Shown here: positions 43,797 to 52,499 of the stretch, piece after piece
Numbering within the stretch: the first letter of the stretch is position 1
How the letters are laid out: every line of letters begins with the position of its first letter
Source: CALJXB01 sp965225935
Lineage (GTDB): Bacteria; Pseudomonadota; Alphaproteobacteria; Kiloniellales; JAKSDN01
Length of the DNA stretch: 64,000 nt
Assembly (NCBI GenBank): GCA_965225935.1
Contig: CBDDCC010000023.1
Span: 992,001-1,056,000 of the forward strand
Reading direction: 5' to 3'
Program-made: the position numbers and the translations under genes
The notes under the pieces: generated by a model
What the model was told of the DNA's origin: nothing
The model's database searches: none
Seen by the model: only the letters and a program-made list of their open reading frames with translations

Positions 43797-45422
43797 TCAC
43801 TTGGACCAACTCCGGAAATCATAGTAGTGCGACCACAAGAAGCCCTTCATATCAGGGGCGAGGACCGTGGTTTCCTGGATCGCGTAGATTGGGATGAAGG
43901 GCGAGTTCTCTGTCCAGAGCTCCGTGATCTGGTCGTAGAGAGCCTGCCGTTTGGCGTCGTCGACTTCGACCCGCGCCTGTTCCAGCAACTCGTCGGCTCT
44001 CGGGATGCAGACCTCCGATACATTGAAGGTCTCGGCCATCGCGCAGATCATGTCGAAACCAAGGAAGTAGCCCGCGTCATAGATTCCGGTGCCGTCCTGA
44101 CGCATGAAGGCATGGGCCTGGTGGCCTTCGACCGCAGTGTAGAAATCAGCGGAAGTGACCTGTCGGACGCTCAGGTTGATCCCGAGGTCGCTCCATAAAG
44201 ACTGTAGGATCGTCGCGATCTGGACCTGTATCGTGTTTCCCTCCTGGATCACGACTTCGATATCGACCGGTGTCTGGACGCCGGACTCCGCGATCAACGC
44301 CTTCGCCTTGTCGAGATCGAAGGTCCGCGGCGGGCTCAACGCTTCATTGTACTCCGGGAAGGATGGCGAAAAGGGGCCGTAGAAGAGCGAGCCGTAGCCA
44401 AACGCGACCTTGTCGAGAATCTGCGCATAGGGAATGGCATGGGTGATCGCCTCGCGAAACTTGACCTTGTCCCATGGGGCCTTGCCATTCGGCATGCCGA
44501 ACCGCAGTGAGTCCGTGGTTTCGTTGACGATGATCCGCACGTTCGGATCGTCCATGAGGGCGGCCACCGATTGCGGCGTCAGACCGATCGTCACGTCCGC
44601 CTCGCGGTTGCGCGCCTGAAGCAGCAGCGTGCCGTCGGCACTTATGAAATTCACAATGATCTTCTCGGATGCAGGCGGCGTGCCGAAGAAATCCGGATTC
44701 GCGACCAGTACTGCGCGGTTGTTGGGGATGTATTCCTCGAGCAAGAACGGACCCGACCCTGCCACATGGCCGGCCATGTACTGATTTGGCTCGCCGGCCG
44801 TGACGCCACCGTTCGCCTCGACGACGCTCGGGTCAACGATCGAAGCGGCCGGTTGTGCCAAGGCTTCGAGAAAATTCGGATCGGGTCGGGCTAGCCTGAT
44901 CTGGACCGTGTACTGATCCAGCGCTTCGACGGATTGAATGAGGTAGGGGTCGTAGATGCCTTCCAGGATAAAGTAGGCACCGCAACCGTCCACGGTCAGC
45001 GTCCGCTCCAGCGAATACTTGACGGCCTCGGCATCGACAGGATTTCCGCTGGGGAACTTTGCCCCCTCGGGCAGCTTGATCGTGTAGAGAGTTCGGTCCG
45101 CGTCGACGTCGATGGATTCGGCGAAATAGGGTTCCTCCGGCTTGGAGGGGTCCGTCATCATCGTTCCGTCCGGGCCCGCGACCCTCGCATACTGTGTCAA
45201 GCGCACATAGAAGTTCTGAAGGAACCCGACTGACTCGCCGGTGCACCCCCACGCCGGATCCAAGGTTGCCGGCGCGACAGCGATATTGACGACCAGCGGT
45301 TTCGACGCTGCCTCGGCTGCTCCGCCGGGCCGCACGACTACAAGCGCAAAGGCCAGGATCAGCATCGCGATTGTCGATCGCAGGCAAACGCTCGAACCAT
45401 TTATTGTTGATTGGTCAGACAT
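43797..45422 (-). CDS. ABC transporter substrate-binding protein (family 5, peptide/opine type)
   Basis: A 541-residue periplasmic binding protein of the DppA/OppA family. The N-terminus has a basic stretch and a signal segment (TIAMLILAFALVVVRPGGAAEAA), followed by 'VVNIAVAPATLDPAWGCTGESVGFLQNFYVRL', 'YTIKLPEGAKFPSGNPVDAEAVKYSLERTL' and 'KVKFREAITHAIPYAQILDKVAFG', all family 5 blocks. No lipobox Cys is evident. GGGAGGAAGC precedes the ATG. It is apart from the permease genes but has the same operator palindrome in its promoter. The ligand could be a peptide, opine, sugar acid amide or similar. Confidence 0.92.
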   Translation of the reverse strand: MSDQSTINGSSVCLRSTIAMLILAFALVVVRPGGAAEAASKPLVVNIAVAPATLDPAWGCTGESVGFLQNFYVRLTQYARVAGPDGTMMTDPSKPEEPYFAESIDVDADRTLYTIKLPEGAKFPSGNPVDAEAVKYSLERTLTVDGCGAYFILEGIYDPYLIQSVEALDQYTVQIRLARPDPNFLEALAQPAASIVDPSVVEANGGVTAGEPNQYMAGHVAGSGPFLLEEYIPNNRAVLVANPDFFGTPPASEKIIVNFISADGTLLLQARNREADVTIGLTPQSVAALMDDPNVRIIVNETTDSLRFGMPNGKAPWDKVKFREAITHAIPYAQILDKVAFGYGSLFYGPFSPSFPEYNEALSPPRTFDLDKAKALIAESGVQTPVDIEVVIQEGNTIQVQIATILQSLWSDLGINLSVRQVTSADFYTAVEGHQAHAFMRQDGTGIYDAGYFLGFDMICAMAETFNVSEVCIPRADELLEQARVEVDDAKRQALYDQITELWTENSPFIPIYAIQETTVLAPDMKGFLWSHYYDFRSWSK

Positions 45423-45575
45423 GCTTCCTCCCGTGCATTAAGTGCTGTTTCCGCAGACCGGTCGTTTGCGGAGCGCATTCTTCAGTCCAGTTGATAGGCT
45501 CGGGTAGCACAGCTTCCAAAACCGCCCCCCACACGCCGCACAGTCAGCCAAGACTGTTCAGCCTCCCAACTATGG

Positions 45576-45604
45576 ACCATACAAAGCGCTTTGTATAGGC
45601 CCAA
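45576..45604 (-). promoter_or_regulatory. Promoter of the ABC binding-protein gene with a LacI-type operator
   Basis: On the minus strand TTGGGC (45599-45604), 17 bases, TATGGT (45576-45581). Over the spacer and -10 lies an 18-base perfect palindrome, ATACAAAGCGCTTTGTAT (45579-45596), with the central CG typical of LacI-family operators. The leader to the ATG at 45422 would be about 145 bases. The core CAAAGCGCTTTG recurs at 47280-47291. Confidence 0.7.
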
Positions 45605-45658
45605 ATGGACTCGTTTCATGAACTTGCATGGGTTGAGGATGGTCCTCAGCCGATCGAA

Positions 45659-46071
45659 CCGAAGGACGTGGCTGTTGGCCCGTTTCACCGCTGTCGACCC
45701 GTTTCACTCTAGGGATCTCGTCGGCTCGCAAGGCGCAGACCGCGCCCAGGTATGGGACCACCGTGAGCGGGCCGCACAGCCTTGAGCGGACAAGAGGCCG
45801 CGGCCTTCGGTGGGGCCACTCGGCCCGCCGGCCGCGTTGCGGCGCCTGCCCGATACCCCTGTTGCGCTGCGCCTAGCAGGCTGCCGAAGAAAGCTTCTGG
45901 GACGTCACGCGAGCAACATCGATTCTTCGATGGCAAACGGGACGCATGATCGATTCGAAGCTGCCCATTGGCCGATTCGATTGTTGCACTTGACCGGGCA
46001 TGTCCTGGCTTCTTCAGCAGGCTGCGGAGCGAGCGGTCGCCATGAAACGGGTCAATATCCACGTCCTTCGG
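45659..46071. repeat. Nested inverted repeats, probable mobile-element remnant
   Basis: Outer arms: 45659-45688 and 46042-46071 are inverted copies, 26 of 30 bases identical. Inner arms: CTAGCAGGCTGCCGAAGAA (about 45872-45890) and TTCTTCAGCAGGCTGCGG (about 46009-46026) match inverted at about 14 of 18 positions and look like insertion-sequence ends. The DNA between holds no intact transposase. Confidence 0.5.
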
Positions 46072-46180
46072 TATTGCTGCGGAAAGCACGATCCATCCAT
46101 CGAGCCGGGTTGAGCGAACGGGCGACGCCGGAGCCGGCGACGCGTGCCTTCCAGGCCGGCGCGGCGGCCTGGCCGGGCTC

Positions 46181-47182
46181 CTAACGGCGTCTTTTTGTGC
46201 TGGACCGTGTCACGAGTTCGACCGGGAGCAATTGCTCCCGCATGATTTCCTTTCCATCCAGCACTCTGAGGAGAAGGCCGACGGCAGCATCCCCCAATCG
46301 CTGAGGATACACGCGAATGCTGGTTATCGGCGGCGTCGAGGTCGTGGCGAGAATCGTGTCGCCTTCGCCGGCGACGCCAAGCTCTTCGGGAACCGATATG
46401 CCGAGATCGTTGGCAGCACGCAATACCGCCAGTGCGAGACTGTCGGTACTTGCAATGATGAAGTCCGGCCTGTCGGCCGGCTCCAGCATCCGATACGCCA
46501 GTTCGTAGGACTCTTGCCCCATGTAGTGGCGGGCCCTGACGATCCGAGCCGGCAGCTCGCGCGCCCGCGCCTGATCGCGGAAGGATTGCTCAACATCGCG
46601 CTCGTAGGATCCCACCGGCCGCTTCGAAATGAGGGCCGGCCGCTCATAGCCTTGTTCATCCATATGCTCGAACAGCCGCAAGATGCCATCTCGATGGTCG
46701 TTGTCGACCCAGATGATATTCTCGTTATGGAGACACCGCCCGATAGTGACGATCGGCATTTCGCGTTCGAGGAACATCCGTAGGTTCTGGTCGGCGTCGA
46801 TGGGATCGGAAACGATGACGCCGTCCAATCGGCTCAGCAAGCTCCCTCGGCCTGGCTCCAAGTTCTTCTTGAGGTTGTTCGGAACCAGCAGGAAGCCATA
46901 GCCCGTTTTGGCTGCGGCAGCGGAAAGCCCCTCGAGCAGTTCGGGAAAGTAGGGATTGTGCCGCAGCACCTCGCGTTCAGAGGGAAAGGAGATACCGAGG
47001 ATCATGGACCGGCCGGTCGCCAGCCCCTTCGCCGTGAGGCGGGGGCTGTAGTTCAGCGCCGCCGCCACGCCAAGGACGCGATCGACCGTTTCCGATGCCA
47101 CGTGCCGATTGCCCGAGAAGACGTGAGAGACAGTGGTAATCGACACGCCAGCCTGTGCGGCGACCTCGTAGATGCTTGTCAT
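46181..47182 (-). CDS. LacI family transcriptional regulator
   Basis: A 333-residue regulator. The helix-turn-helix and hinge are 'TSIYEVAAQAGVSITTVSHVFSGNRHVASETVDRVLGVAAALNYSPRLTAKGLATGRS', followed by a periplasmic-binding-like effector domain ('MILGISFPSEREVLRHNPYFPELLEGLSAAAAKTGYGFLLVPNN', 'DGVIVSDPIDADQNLRMFLEREMPIVTIGR', 'GVAGEGDTILATTSTPPITSIRVYPQRLGDAAVGLLLRVLDG'). It lies between the binding-protein gene and the permease operon, both of which carry the same palindrome, so it most likely represses both until an effector derived from the transported compound binds. It may also control itself: one operator is ~100 bases before its ATG. Confidence 0.93.
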   Translation of the reverse strand: MTSIYEVAAQAGVSITTVSHVFSGNRHVASETVDRVLGVAAALNYSPRLTAKGLATGRSMILGISFPSEREVLRHNPYFPELLEGLSAAAAKTGYGFLLVPNNLKKNLEPGRGSLLSRLDGVIVSDPIDADQNLRMFLEREMPIVTIGRCLHNENIIWVDNDHRDGILRLFEHMDEQGYERPALISKRPVGSYERDVEQSFRDQARARELPARIVRARHYMGQESYELAYRMLEPADRPDFIIASTDSLALAVLRAANDLGISVPEELGVAGEGDTILATTSTPPITSIRVYPQRLGDAAVGLLLRVLDGKEIMREQLLPVELVTRSSTKRRR

Positions 47183-47272
47183 TTCGCGTGCTCACCAGAG
47201 ATCGGATGGCCAAACAGCCTGGAGGCCGGCAAGTCCTACTGTAACAAATGACCGCGGGCAGGATAACGCACC

Positions 47273-47301
47273 TTGACTGCAAAGCGCTTTGTAACTAGCT
47301 T
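47273..47301 (+). promoter_or_regulatory. Promoter of the permease operon with a LacI-type operator in the spacer
   Basis: TTGACT (47273-47278), exactly 17 bases, TAGCTT (47296-47301). The palindrome CAAAGCGCTTTG (47280-47291) fills most of the spacer, so a bound LacI-type repressor would exclude polymerase. The leader to the permease ATG at 47470 would be about 160 bases. Confidence 0.7.
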
Positions 47302-47469
47302 AGACAAAGGAAAATTCACACGTCAAGTAATCTATGTATCGACATCACAGAGCCTGACAGACAAAATCGACAAAATTCAAAGAGAAATCGGAACAGTGAT
47401 TTCCAGTGCTCTGTAATTTCAAGACAACGACTTTGTCGAAGCGAGAGGCTTTCGGGGGACCGGCCCGGG

Positions 47470-48378
47470 ATGAGTTCTCAGAACGGTGAACGGGTCGGCG
47501 CTCCAGATGCGTTGACCAAGGGTCCCGCGTTCTTCGGCTCGTGGGGAAGTTTTTCGCTTCTAAGCGCGATCGGGTCCTTGTCCTTCCTGGTCTTGCTTGC
47601 CGCGGCCGGACCACTCTTGTGGAACGTCGATCCGCTGGCGGTCGACATCCTTTCGGCGCTCGAGCCTCCTTCTCTCCAACATCCCATGGGTACGGACGGC
47701 GTGGGCCGTGACGTTTTCGCCCGGTTCTGCGGCGGTGCGAGGATATCGCTGACGGTTGGCGCAATCGTTGTCTTGGTCGGCGCCACACTCGGCGGTTTGG
47801 TTGGCTTGCTGGCCGGGGTTTCCGGTGGATGGATTGACGGGCTCCTCATGCGGCTCATGGACGCGGTCCTGGCCTTCCCCCCTTTGATCCTAGCCATGGC
47901 TGTCACGATTGGGCTCGGTAGCGGGATAGAAACCGCCGCCATCGGGATCATCCTGACGTCGATCCCCTGGTATGCGCGTATCGTTCGCAGTGACACGCTC
48001 CGCATCCGATCGCTCCTGTTCGTCGAGGCCGCCGTGGCTATCGGCGCTTCGCGTTGGAAGATCATCCGCCGCCACGTGTTTCCCCACGTGGTCTCGACAC
48101 TTCTCGTTCAGGCCGCGGCCTCGTTCGGCTTTGCAATTCTGACCCTCGCCGCGCTCGGCTTCGTTGGGTTGGGCGCCCAAATTCCAACCCCGGAGTGGGG
48201 CGCCATGATTACCGAAGGCCTGGCTCAGGCCATCACCGGGCGATGGTGGATCGGTGTTTTCCCCGGGCTTGGCGTCTTGATTGCCGTCACGGCAGCCAAC
48301 ACCTTGGCGGATCACGTCCGCGACATGCTCGATCCGAAGGGGGCCGCTAGCGCAGGGTCTGGGGACGTCCAAGCATGA
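47470..48378 (+). CDS. ABC transporter permease (DppC type)
   Basis: A 302-residue inner-membrane permease. It has an N-terminal cytoplasmic segment with one helix (FSLLSAIGSLSFLVLLAAAGPLL), 'HPMGTDGVGRDVFARFCGGARISLTVG' (the DppC/OppC hallmark), and the EAA loop 'VEAAVAIGASRWKIIRRHVFPHV', which contacts the ATPases. The last four bases overlap the next gene (ATGA). In this operon the C-type permease comes before the B-type, the reverse of the common dppBC order. Confidence 0.93.
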   Translation: MSSQNGERVGAPDALTKGPAFFGSWGSFSLLSAIGSLSFLVLLAAAGPLLWNVDPLAVDILSALEPPSLQHPMGTDGVGRDVFARFCGGARISLTVGAIVVLVGATLGGLVGLLAGVSGGWIDGLLMRLMDAVLAFPPLILAMAVTIGLGSGIETAAIGIILTSIPWYARIVRSDTLRIRSLLFVEAAVAIGASRWKIIRRHVFPHVVSTLLVQAAASFGFAILTLAALGFVGLGAQIPTPEWGAMITEGLAQAITGRWWIGVFPGLGVLIAVTAANTLADHVRDMLDPKGAASAGSGDVQA

Positions 48379-49391
48379 TCTGGGCTGTCCTCACGCGGAT
48401 CGTCAGCTTCGGCACCACGATAATCGGCGCTTCGATCCTGTCGTTTCTACTCCTGAGAGTCCTCCCGGGGGACCCGGTAAGATTGATCGCAGGGCCGCTC
48501 GCGAGTGATGCCGCGATCGAGGGCGTGAGGCGCCAGCTCGGGCTGGACCAACCTTTGATCGATCAGTACGTGAACTACATCTCAGATTTCTTCCGTGGCG
48601 ATTGGGGCTTTTCGTTCAGCTCCGGCTTGCCCGTCACGGATGTCTTCGCGAGCCGAATCCCGGCGACGGTCGAATTGGCGCTCTACGCATTCCTGTTCGT
48701 GATAGTCGCGGCACTGTCACTGTCGCTGCTCGCCACCTACCGGCGCGGCTTGATGATGGACCGCGTCTTGCGCACGATTTCCTCCTTCGGACTGGGGACG
48801 CCGCCTTTCTGGCTTGCGATGGTCGCTTTGATCATCTTTTTCGAGCAGTTGAATCTGCTTCCGGGGCCCAGCGGGCGCTTGGGCTTCGCCACAACGCCGC
48901 CGCCGGAGGTGACTGGCCTCTATACGCTCGACGCTCTCATCGCCGGGCAGATGGGCGTCTTTTGGGAGGCCGTCAGACACCTGATCTTGCCGGCGGTTTC
49001 CTTGGGCTTCGTTCCCTTCGCTTTCCTCACGAGACTGCTGCGTGCAAACCTGCTGGATCAGTCGAGGGAGCCCTTCATCGTCGTCGTGCGCAGCAAAGGC
49101 GTCAGTCGTTGGAAGGCACATGTTCGCCACACGCTTCCAAACGCTTTCCTGCCGACCTTGACAGCGAGCGGCCTCGTGCTCGCGGAACTGCTGACCGGCA
49201 GCGTTCTGGTGGAGAAGATCTTCAACTGGCCGGGCATCGGAGCAATGGTCGTCGATTCGATCCTCCGCCAGGACTTCGCGGTGGTACAGGCATTCATACT
49301 GCTCAGCGCCCTTCTCTACGTCACCGTCAATCTAATCGTCGACCTGCTCTATCATGTGATCGATCCAAGGACGCGCCTTGCAAACCGATGA
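48375..49391 (+). CDS. ABC transporter permease (DppB type)
   Basis: A 338-residue permease with about six membrane segments. 'SILSFLLLRVLPGDPVRLIAGP' at the N-terminus, 'QLGLDQPLIDQYVNYISDFFRGDWGFSFSSGLPV' and the EAA loop 'VVRSKGVSRWKAHVRHTLPNAFLP' are the DppB family marks; 'VEKIFNWPGIGAMVVDSILRQDFAVVQAFILLSALLYVTVNLIVDLLY' is the usual end. It pairs with the preceding permease to form the channel. Confidence 0.93.
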   Translation: MIWAVLTRIVSFGTTIIGASILSFLLLRVLPGDPVRLIAGPLASDAAIEGVRRQLGLDQPLIDQYVNYISDFFRGDWGFSFSSGLPVTDVFASRIPATVELALYAFLFVIVAALSLSLLATYRRGLMMDRVLRTISSFGLGTPPFWLAMVALIIFFEQLNLLPGPSGRLGFATTPPPEVTGLYTLDALIAGQMGVFWEAVRHLILPAVSLGFVPFAFLTRLLRANLLDQSREPFIVVVRSKGVSRWKAHVRHTLPNAFLPTLTASGLVLAELLTGSVLVEKIFNWPGIGAMVVDSILRQDFAVVQAFILLSALLYVTVNLIVDLLYHVIDPRTRLANR

Positions 49392-49425
49392 GGCACATCA
49401 GCCGCAGAGCAACCGGACAGGTCCC

Positions 49426-50478
49426 ATGGGTGATCGAGGGGATCTTGAGGGGATGACCGGGACCGAGGGCGAGACGCTGCTGCAAGTGCGCGGCTTGACG
49501 ACGGAGTTCGCTTCGCCTCGGGGGCCCGTTACGGCGGTTCGCGATATCAGCTTCGATCTTCGACGTGCCGAGAAAGTTGGGATCGTCGGAGAGTCGGGAA
49601 GCGGAAAATCTACGGTCGCACTCTCCATCCTGGGGCTCATCGAGGCACCCGGAAGGGTGGTCGCGGGACAGGTTCTGCTCGACGGCACGGACCTCAGGCT
49701 GTTGTCGGAACGAGAGATGGAAAAGATCCGCGGCAACAGAGTATCGCTGGTTTTCCAAGACCCCATGACGTCGCTCGATCCCGTCAAGACGATCGGCAGT
49801 CAGATCACCGAAGGCCTCAGAGAGCACCGGCCCAAGATCGGCCGGCGCGAAGCGAGAGACCGGGTGATCGCCCTCCTGCGGGAAGTGGAAGTGCCGTTGG
49901 CCGAGCAGCGGATCGATGCCTATCCGCATCAACTCTCAGGCGGCATGCGCCAAAGGGTCGGAATCGCGCTCGCTTTGGCCAACGATCCCGACATCTTGGT
50001 CGCTGACGAGCCGACAACCGCTCTGGACGTCACGACTCAGGCCCAGGTGCTGGACGTCTTGGATAGACTGGTGGAGGAAAGGCGCGCCGCGGTGATCTTG
50101 ATCACGCACAACCTCGGTGTCGTCGCGCAGTTCTGCGACACTGTAAAGGTCATGTACTGTGGGAGAATCGTCGAGGAATCCGAGGCCCATGTCCTGTTCA
50201 ACGCTCCCAATCACCCCTATTCCGAGGCCCTTCTGAAGTCCCTGCCAAAAAGGGATCAACTGACCAGCGGCCCGCTTCCGACCATCCGCGGCGCACCGCC
50301 GAGCTTGACGAGCTTGCCCGGCGGCTGCGCCTTCGAGCCGCGCTGCGACGTCGGGCGAGGTGTAGAGATCTGCCGCCAGCAGAGGCCGACGCCCAGAAGA
50401 ATCGGACCCAATGCAAGTCCGATAACCTCGGAATGTCATTTCGCCGAAGACCGTTGGCTCGCGGCGCACCGAACATGA
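49426..50478 (+). CDS. ABC transporter ATP-binding protein (DppD type)
   Basis: About 350 residues from the ATG at 49426; a TTG at 49378 (overlapping the permease) and an ATG at 49453 are alternatives. Walker A GESGSGKST, signature LSGGMRQRVGIALAL, Walker B ILVADEPTTALD and the switch His in 'ILITHNLG' are intact. The C-terminal oligopeptide-type extension ends 'GGCAFEPRCDVGRGVEICRQQRPTP'. It forms a heterodimer with the next ATPase. Confidence 0.93.
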   Translation: MGDRGDLEGMTGTEGETLLQVRGLTTEFASPRGPVTAVRDISFDLRRAEKVGIVGESGSGKSTVALSILGLIEAPGRVVAGQVLLDGTDLRLLSEREMEKIRGNRVSLVFQDPMTSLDPVKTIGSQITEGLREHRPKIGRREARDRVIALLREVEVPLAEQRIDAYPHQLSGGMRQRVGIALALANDPDILVADEPTTALDVTTQAQVLDVLDRLVEERRAAVILITHNLGVVAQFCDTVKVMYCGRIVEESEAHVLFNAPNHPYSEALLKSLPKRDQLTSGPLPTIRGAPPSLTSLPGGCAFEPRCDVGRGVEICRQQRPTPRRIGPNASPITSECHFAEDRWLAAHRT

Positions 50479-51548
50479 AACAAGATCCTGCAAACGGCGA
50501 AACCCCTGACCTGTGCCCGGCCGGTCACGCACCGCAGGGATCCCCCCAGGATGCTCTTGTCTCGGTCAGAAAGCTGAGCAAGGAGTTCAAACTTGGCCGG
50601 CGCGGACTCTGGGGCGACGCGCAAACACGCATCAAGGCCGTCGAGGAGGTGTCGTTCGATATCCGCCGCGGCGGAACCTTCGGGCTGGTAGGCGAGTCCG
50701 GTTGTGGCAAATCGACCGTCGCGCGCTGTGTTCTGCGGCTCCTACGTCCCACCGCCGGAGAGGTGCGTTTCGACGAAATCGCCCTTGAAGGGCTGTCTCC
50801 ACTCGAACTCAGAAAACTGCGACGGCGAATGCAGATCGTCTTCCAAGATCCCTATGCGTCGTTGGATCCGAAGATGTCGGTCCGAGAGATCCTGGAAGAG
50901 CCGCTCTTGATTCACGAACGCGGCGGCCGAGACGACAGGTTGAGCCGGGTGCAGGAGATACTGTCTCTTGTCGGCTTGTCGCCAGAGGACCTGCAGAAAA
51001 GACCTTTCGCATTTTCAGGCGGACAGCGGCAGCGCATCGGCATCGCACGGGCTTTGGTGCTCAACCCGGAGTTCGTCGTCCTCGACGAACCCGTATCCGC
51101 GCTCGATGTTTCCATTCAGGCGCAGATTCTGAACCTGCTCCGCAGCCTTCAGGAGAAGTCCGGACTTACCTATCTTTTCATCGTGCACGACCTGGTCCTT
51201 GCCGAGTACTTCTGCGACCGCCTGGCGGTTCTCTACTTGGGACGGGTCATGGAGATCGCCGATCGCCAGTCGCTGTTCCGCAATCCTCTTCACCCTTATA
51301 CGACGGCGCTTCTTTCCGCCGTGCCCACGCCCGACTCGAGCGGTCAAAGCCGCGGAAGCCGGATCATCCTCAAGGGAGAGGTCGAGACCCGGAGCGCGGA
51401 GGCCAAGGGGTGCCGGTTTCGATCGCGCTGTCCGGTCGGCTGGGACCGTGAAATCTGCCAAGAGGTCGAACCCCCGTTGGCGGAAATGGAGCCGGGTCAC
51501 TGGACCGCCTGCCATTTCGCCGGTGAAGAGGCCGGCTCGCAGCCGTGA
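50475..51548 (+). CDS. ABC transporter ATP-binding protein (DppF type)
   Basis: A 357-residue ATPase from the ATG at 50475, which overlaps the previous stop by four bases (ATGA) and so is preferred over an earlier in-frame ATG. Walker A GESGCGKST, signature FSGGQRQRIGIARAL, Walker B FVVLDEPVSALD and 'FIVHDLVLAEYFCDRLAVLYLGRVME' are present; the C-terminal 'GCRFRSRCPVGWDREICQEVEPPL' is the oligopeptide-type tail. With DppD-, DppB- and DppC-type proteins it completes the importer. Confidence 0.94.
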   Translation: MKQDPANGETPDLCPAGHAPQGSPQDALVSVRKLSKEFKLGRRGLWGDAQTRIKAVEEVSFDIRRGGTFGLVGESGCGKSTVARCVLRLLRPTAGEVRFDEIALEGLSPLELRKLRRRMQIVFQDPYASLDPKMSVREILEEPLLIHERGGRDDRLSRVQEILSLVGLSPEDLQKRPFAFSGGQRQRIGIARALVLNPEFVVLDEPVSALDVSIQAQILNLLRSLQEKSGLTYLFIVHDLVLAEYFCDRLAVLYLGRVMEIADRQSLFRNPLHPYTTALLSAVPTPDSSGQSRGSRIILKGEVETRSAEAKGCRFRSRCPVGWDREICQEVEPPLAEMEPGHWTACHFAGEEAGSQP

Positions 51549-51593
51549 GTGCGGGCCGGTTCGCGGATGGCAGGAGATAAGGAGAGGCGGAGA

Positions 51594-52499
51594 ATGTCGC
51601 GTCGAACTGGTCGTGTCGACCCTGTGATCAGTACCTTCTCGATCGTCGCGCGGGATCCGCGAACCGGCGAGCTGGGGATCGCCGTTGCGTCGAAGTTCCT
51701 GGCGGTCGGGGCCGTGGTTCCCTGGGCCGACGCCGAGGTCGGTGCCATGGCCATCCAGGCCCATCCGGACCTGACCTATGGGCCGCGCGGCTTCGACCTG
51801 ATGCGAGGAGGATCGTCCGCCAAGGAGGCCCTGGACCGGTTGGTCGACGCCGATCCGGACAGGGGCGTACGTCAGGTCGGCGTCGTCGATGCAGGAGGCG
51901 GCGTATCCGCCCACACCGGAGACTCCTGCATTGCCTGGGCGGGGCATGTGGTTGGCGACACCTATACCTGCCAGGGCAATATCCTGGTCGGCGCCGTGAC
52001 GCTTGACGCGATGGCGCAGACGTTCGAAGAGATGGACGGGGACCTGTCCCGTCGTCTGGTTGCGGCTCTCTATGCTGGGGACCGCGCCGGCGGGGACAGG
52101 CGCGGCAGGCAGGCCGCCGCGGTGTTGGTCGTCAGCAAGGGCGGGGGCTACGGCGGATCGAGTGATGCGCTGGTCGACCTGCGAGTCGACGATGCCCCCG
52201 ATCCCTGTTCCGAGCTTCAGCGCCTGCACGACCTGCATCAACTCTATTTCGGATCGAGCCCCAGCGAGGAGCGGATCAGACTCGAGGGTGACCTGGTGCG
52301 CGAACTCCAAGGAATGCTTGCTGGCGCCGGCTACTACTCTGGCCCAGTGACCGGCGATTTTGACGGAGACACCAGGACCGCGCTGGAAACGCTCGTAGGG
52401 ACCGAGAATTTCGAGGAACGTGTGGACTTCGAGCGGCTCACGATGGATCCGCCGGTGCTTCAATACTTGCGCGAGAAGTTCGGGCCCAAAGGAGGGTGA
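51594..52499 (+). CDS. DUF1028 protein with C-terminal peptidoglycan-binding-like domain
   Basis: About 301 residues from the ATG at 51594, which has AGGAG nine bases upstream; in-frame starts up to 15 codons earlier are possible. The DUF1028 domain is clear: 'ISTFSIVARDPRTGELGIAVASKFLAVGAVVPWADAEVGAMAIQAHPDLTYGPRGFDLMRGG' and 'GDSCIAWAGHVVGDTYTCQGNILVG'. DUF1028 has an Ntn-hydrolase-like fold, so amide hydrolysis is a reasonable guess. The C-terminal 'VRELQGMLAGAGYYSGPVTGDFDGDTRTALETLVGTENFEERV' resembles the peptidoglycan-binding-like domain often attached to DUF1028. It is the last gene of the ABC operon and probably processes the imported compound. Confidence 0.88.
   Translation: MSRRTGRVDPVISTFSIVARDPRTGELGIAVASKFLAVGAVVPWADAEVGAMAIQAHPDLTYGPRGFDLMRGGSSAKEALDRLVDADPDRGVRQVGVVDAGGGVSAHTGDSCIAWAGHVVGDTYTCQGNILVGAVTLDAMAQTFEEMDGDLSRRLVAALYAGDRAGGDRRGRQAAAVLVVSKGGGYGGSSDALVDLRVDDAPDPCSELQRLHDLHQLYFGSSPSEERIRLEGDLVRELQGMLAGAGYYSGPVTGDFDGDTRTALETLVGTENFEERVDFERLTMDPPVLQYLREKFGPKGG

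Larger units (their letters stand above)
45423..46180 (+). other. 758-base intergenic region without a supported gene
   Basis: It contains the predicted promoter and operator of the binding-protein gene (45576-45604) and two nested pairs of inverted repeats (45659-45688 with 46042-46071, and ~45872-45890 with ~46009-46026). Short frames on both strands (for example 45709-46089) have atypical composition and no family resemblance. The repeats suggest the remains of a small mobile element. Confidence 0.6.

Noticed and set aside
45709..46184. Short frames on both strands as genes or a transposase
   Set aside because: No family resemblance, overlapping inverted repeats and no ribosome sites; better described as an element remnant.
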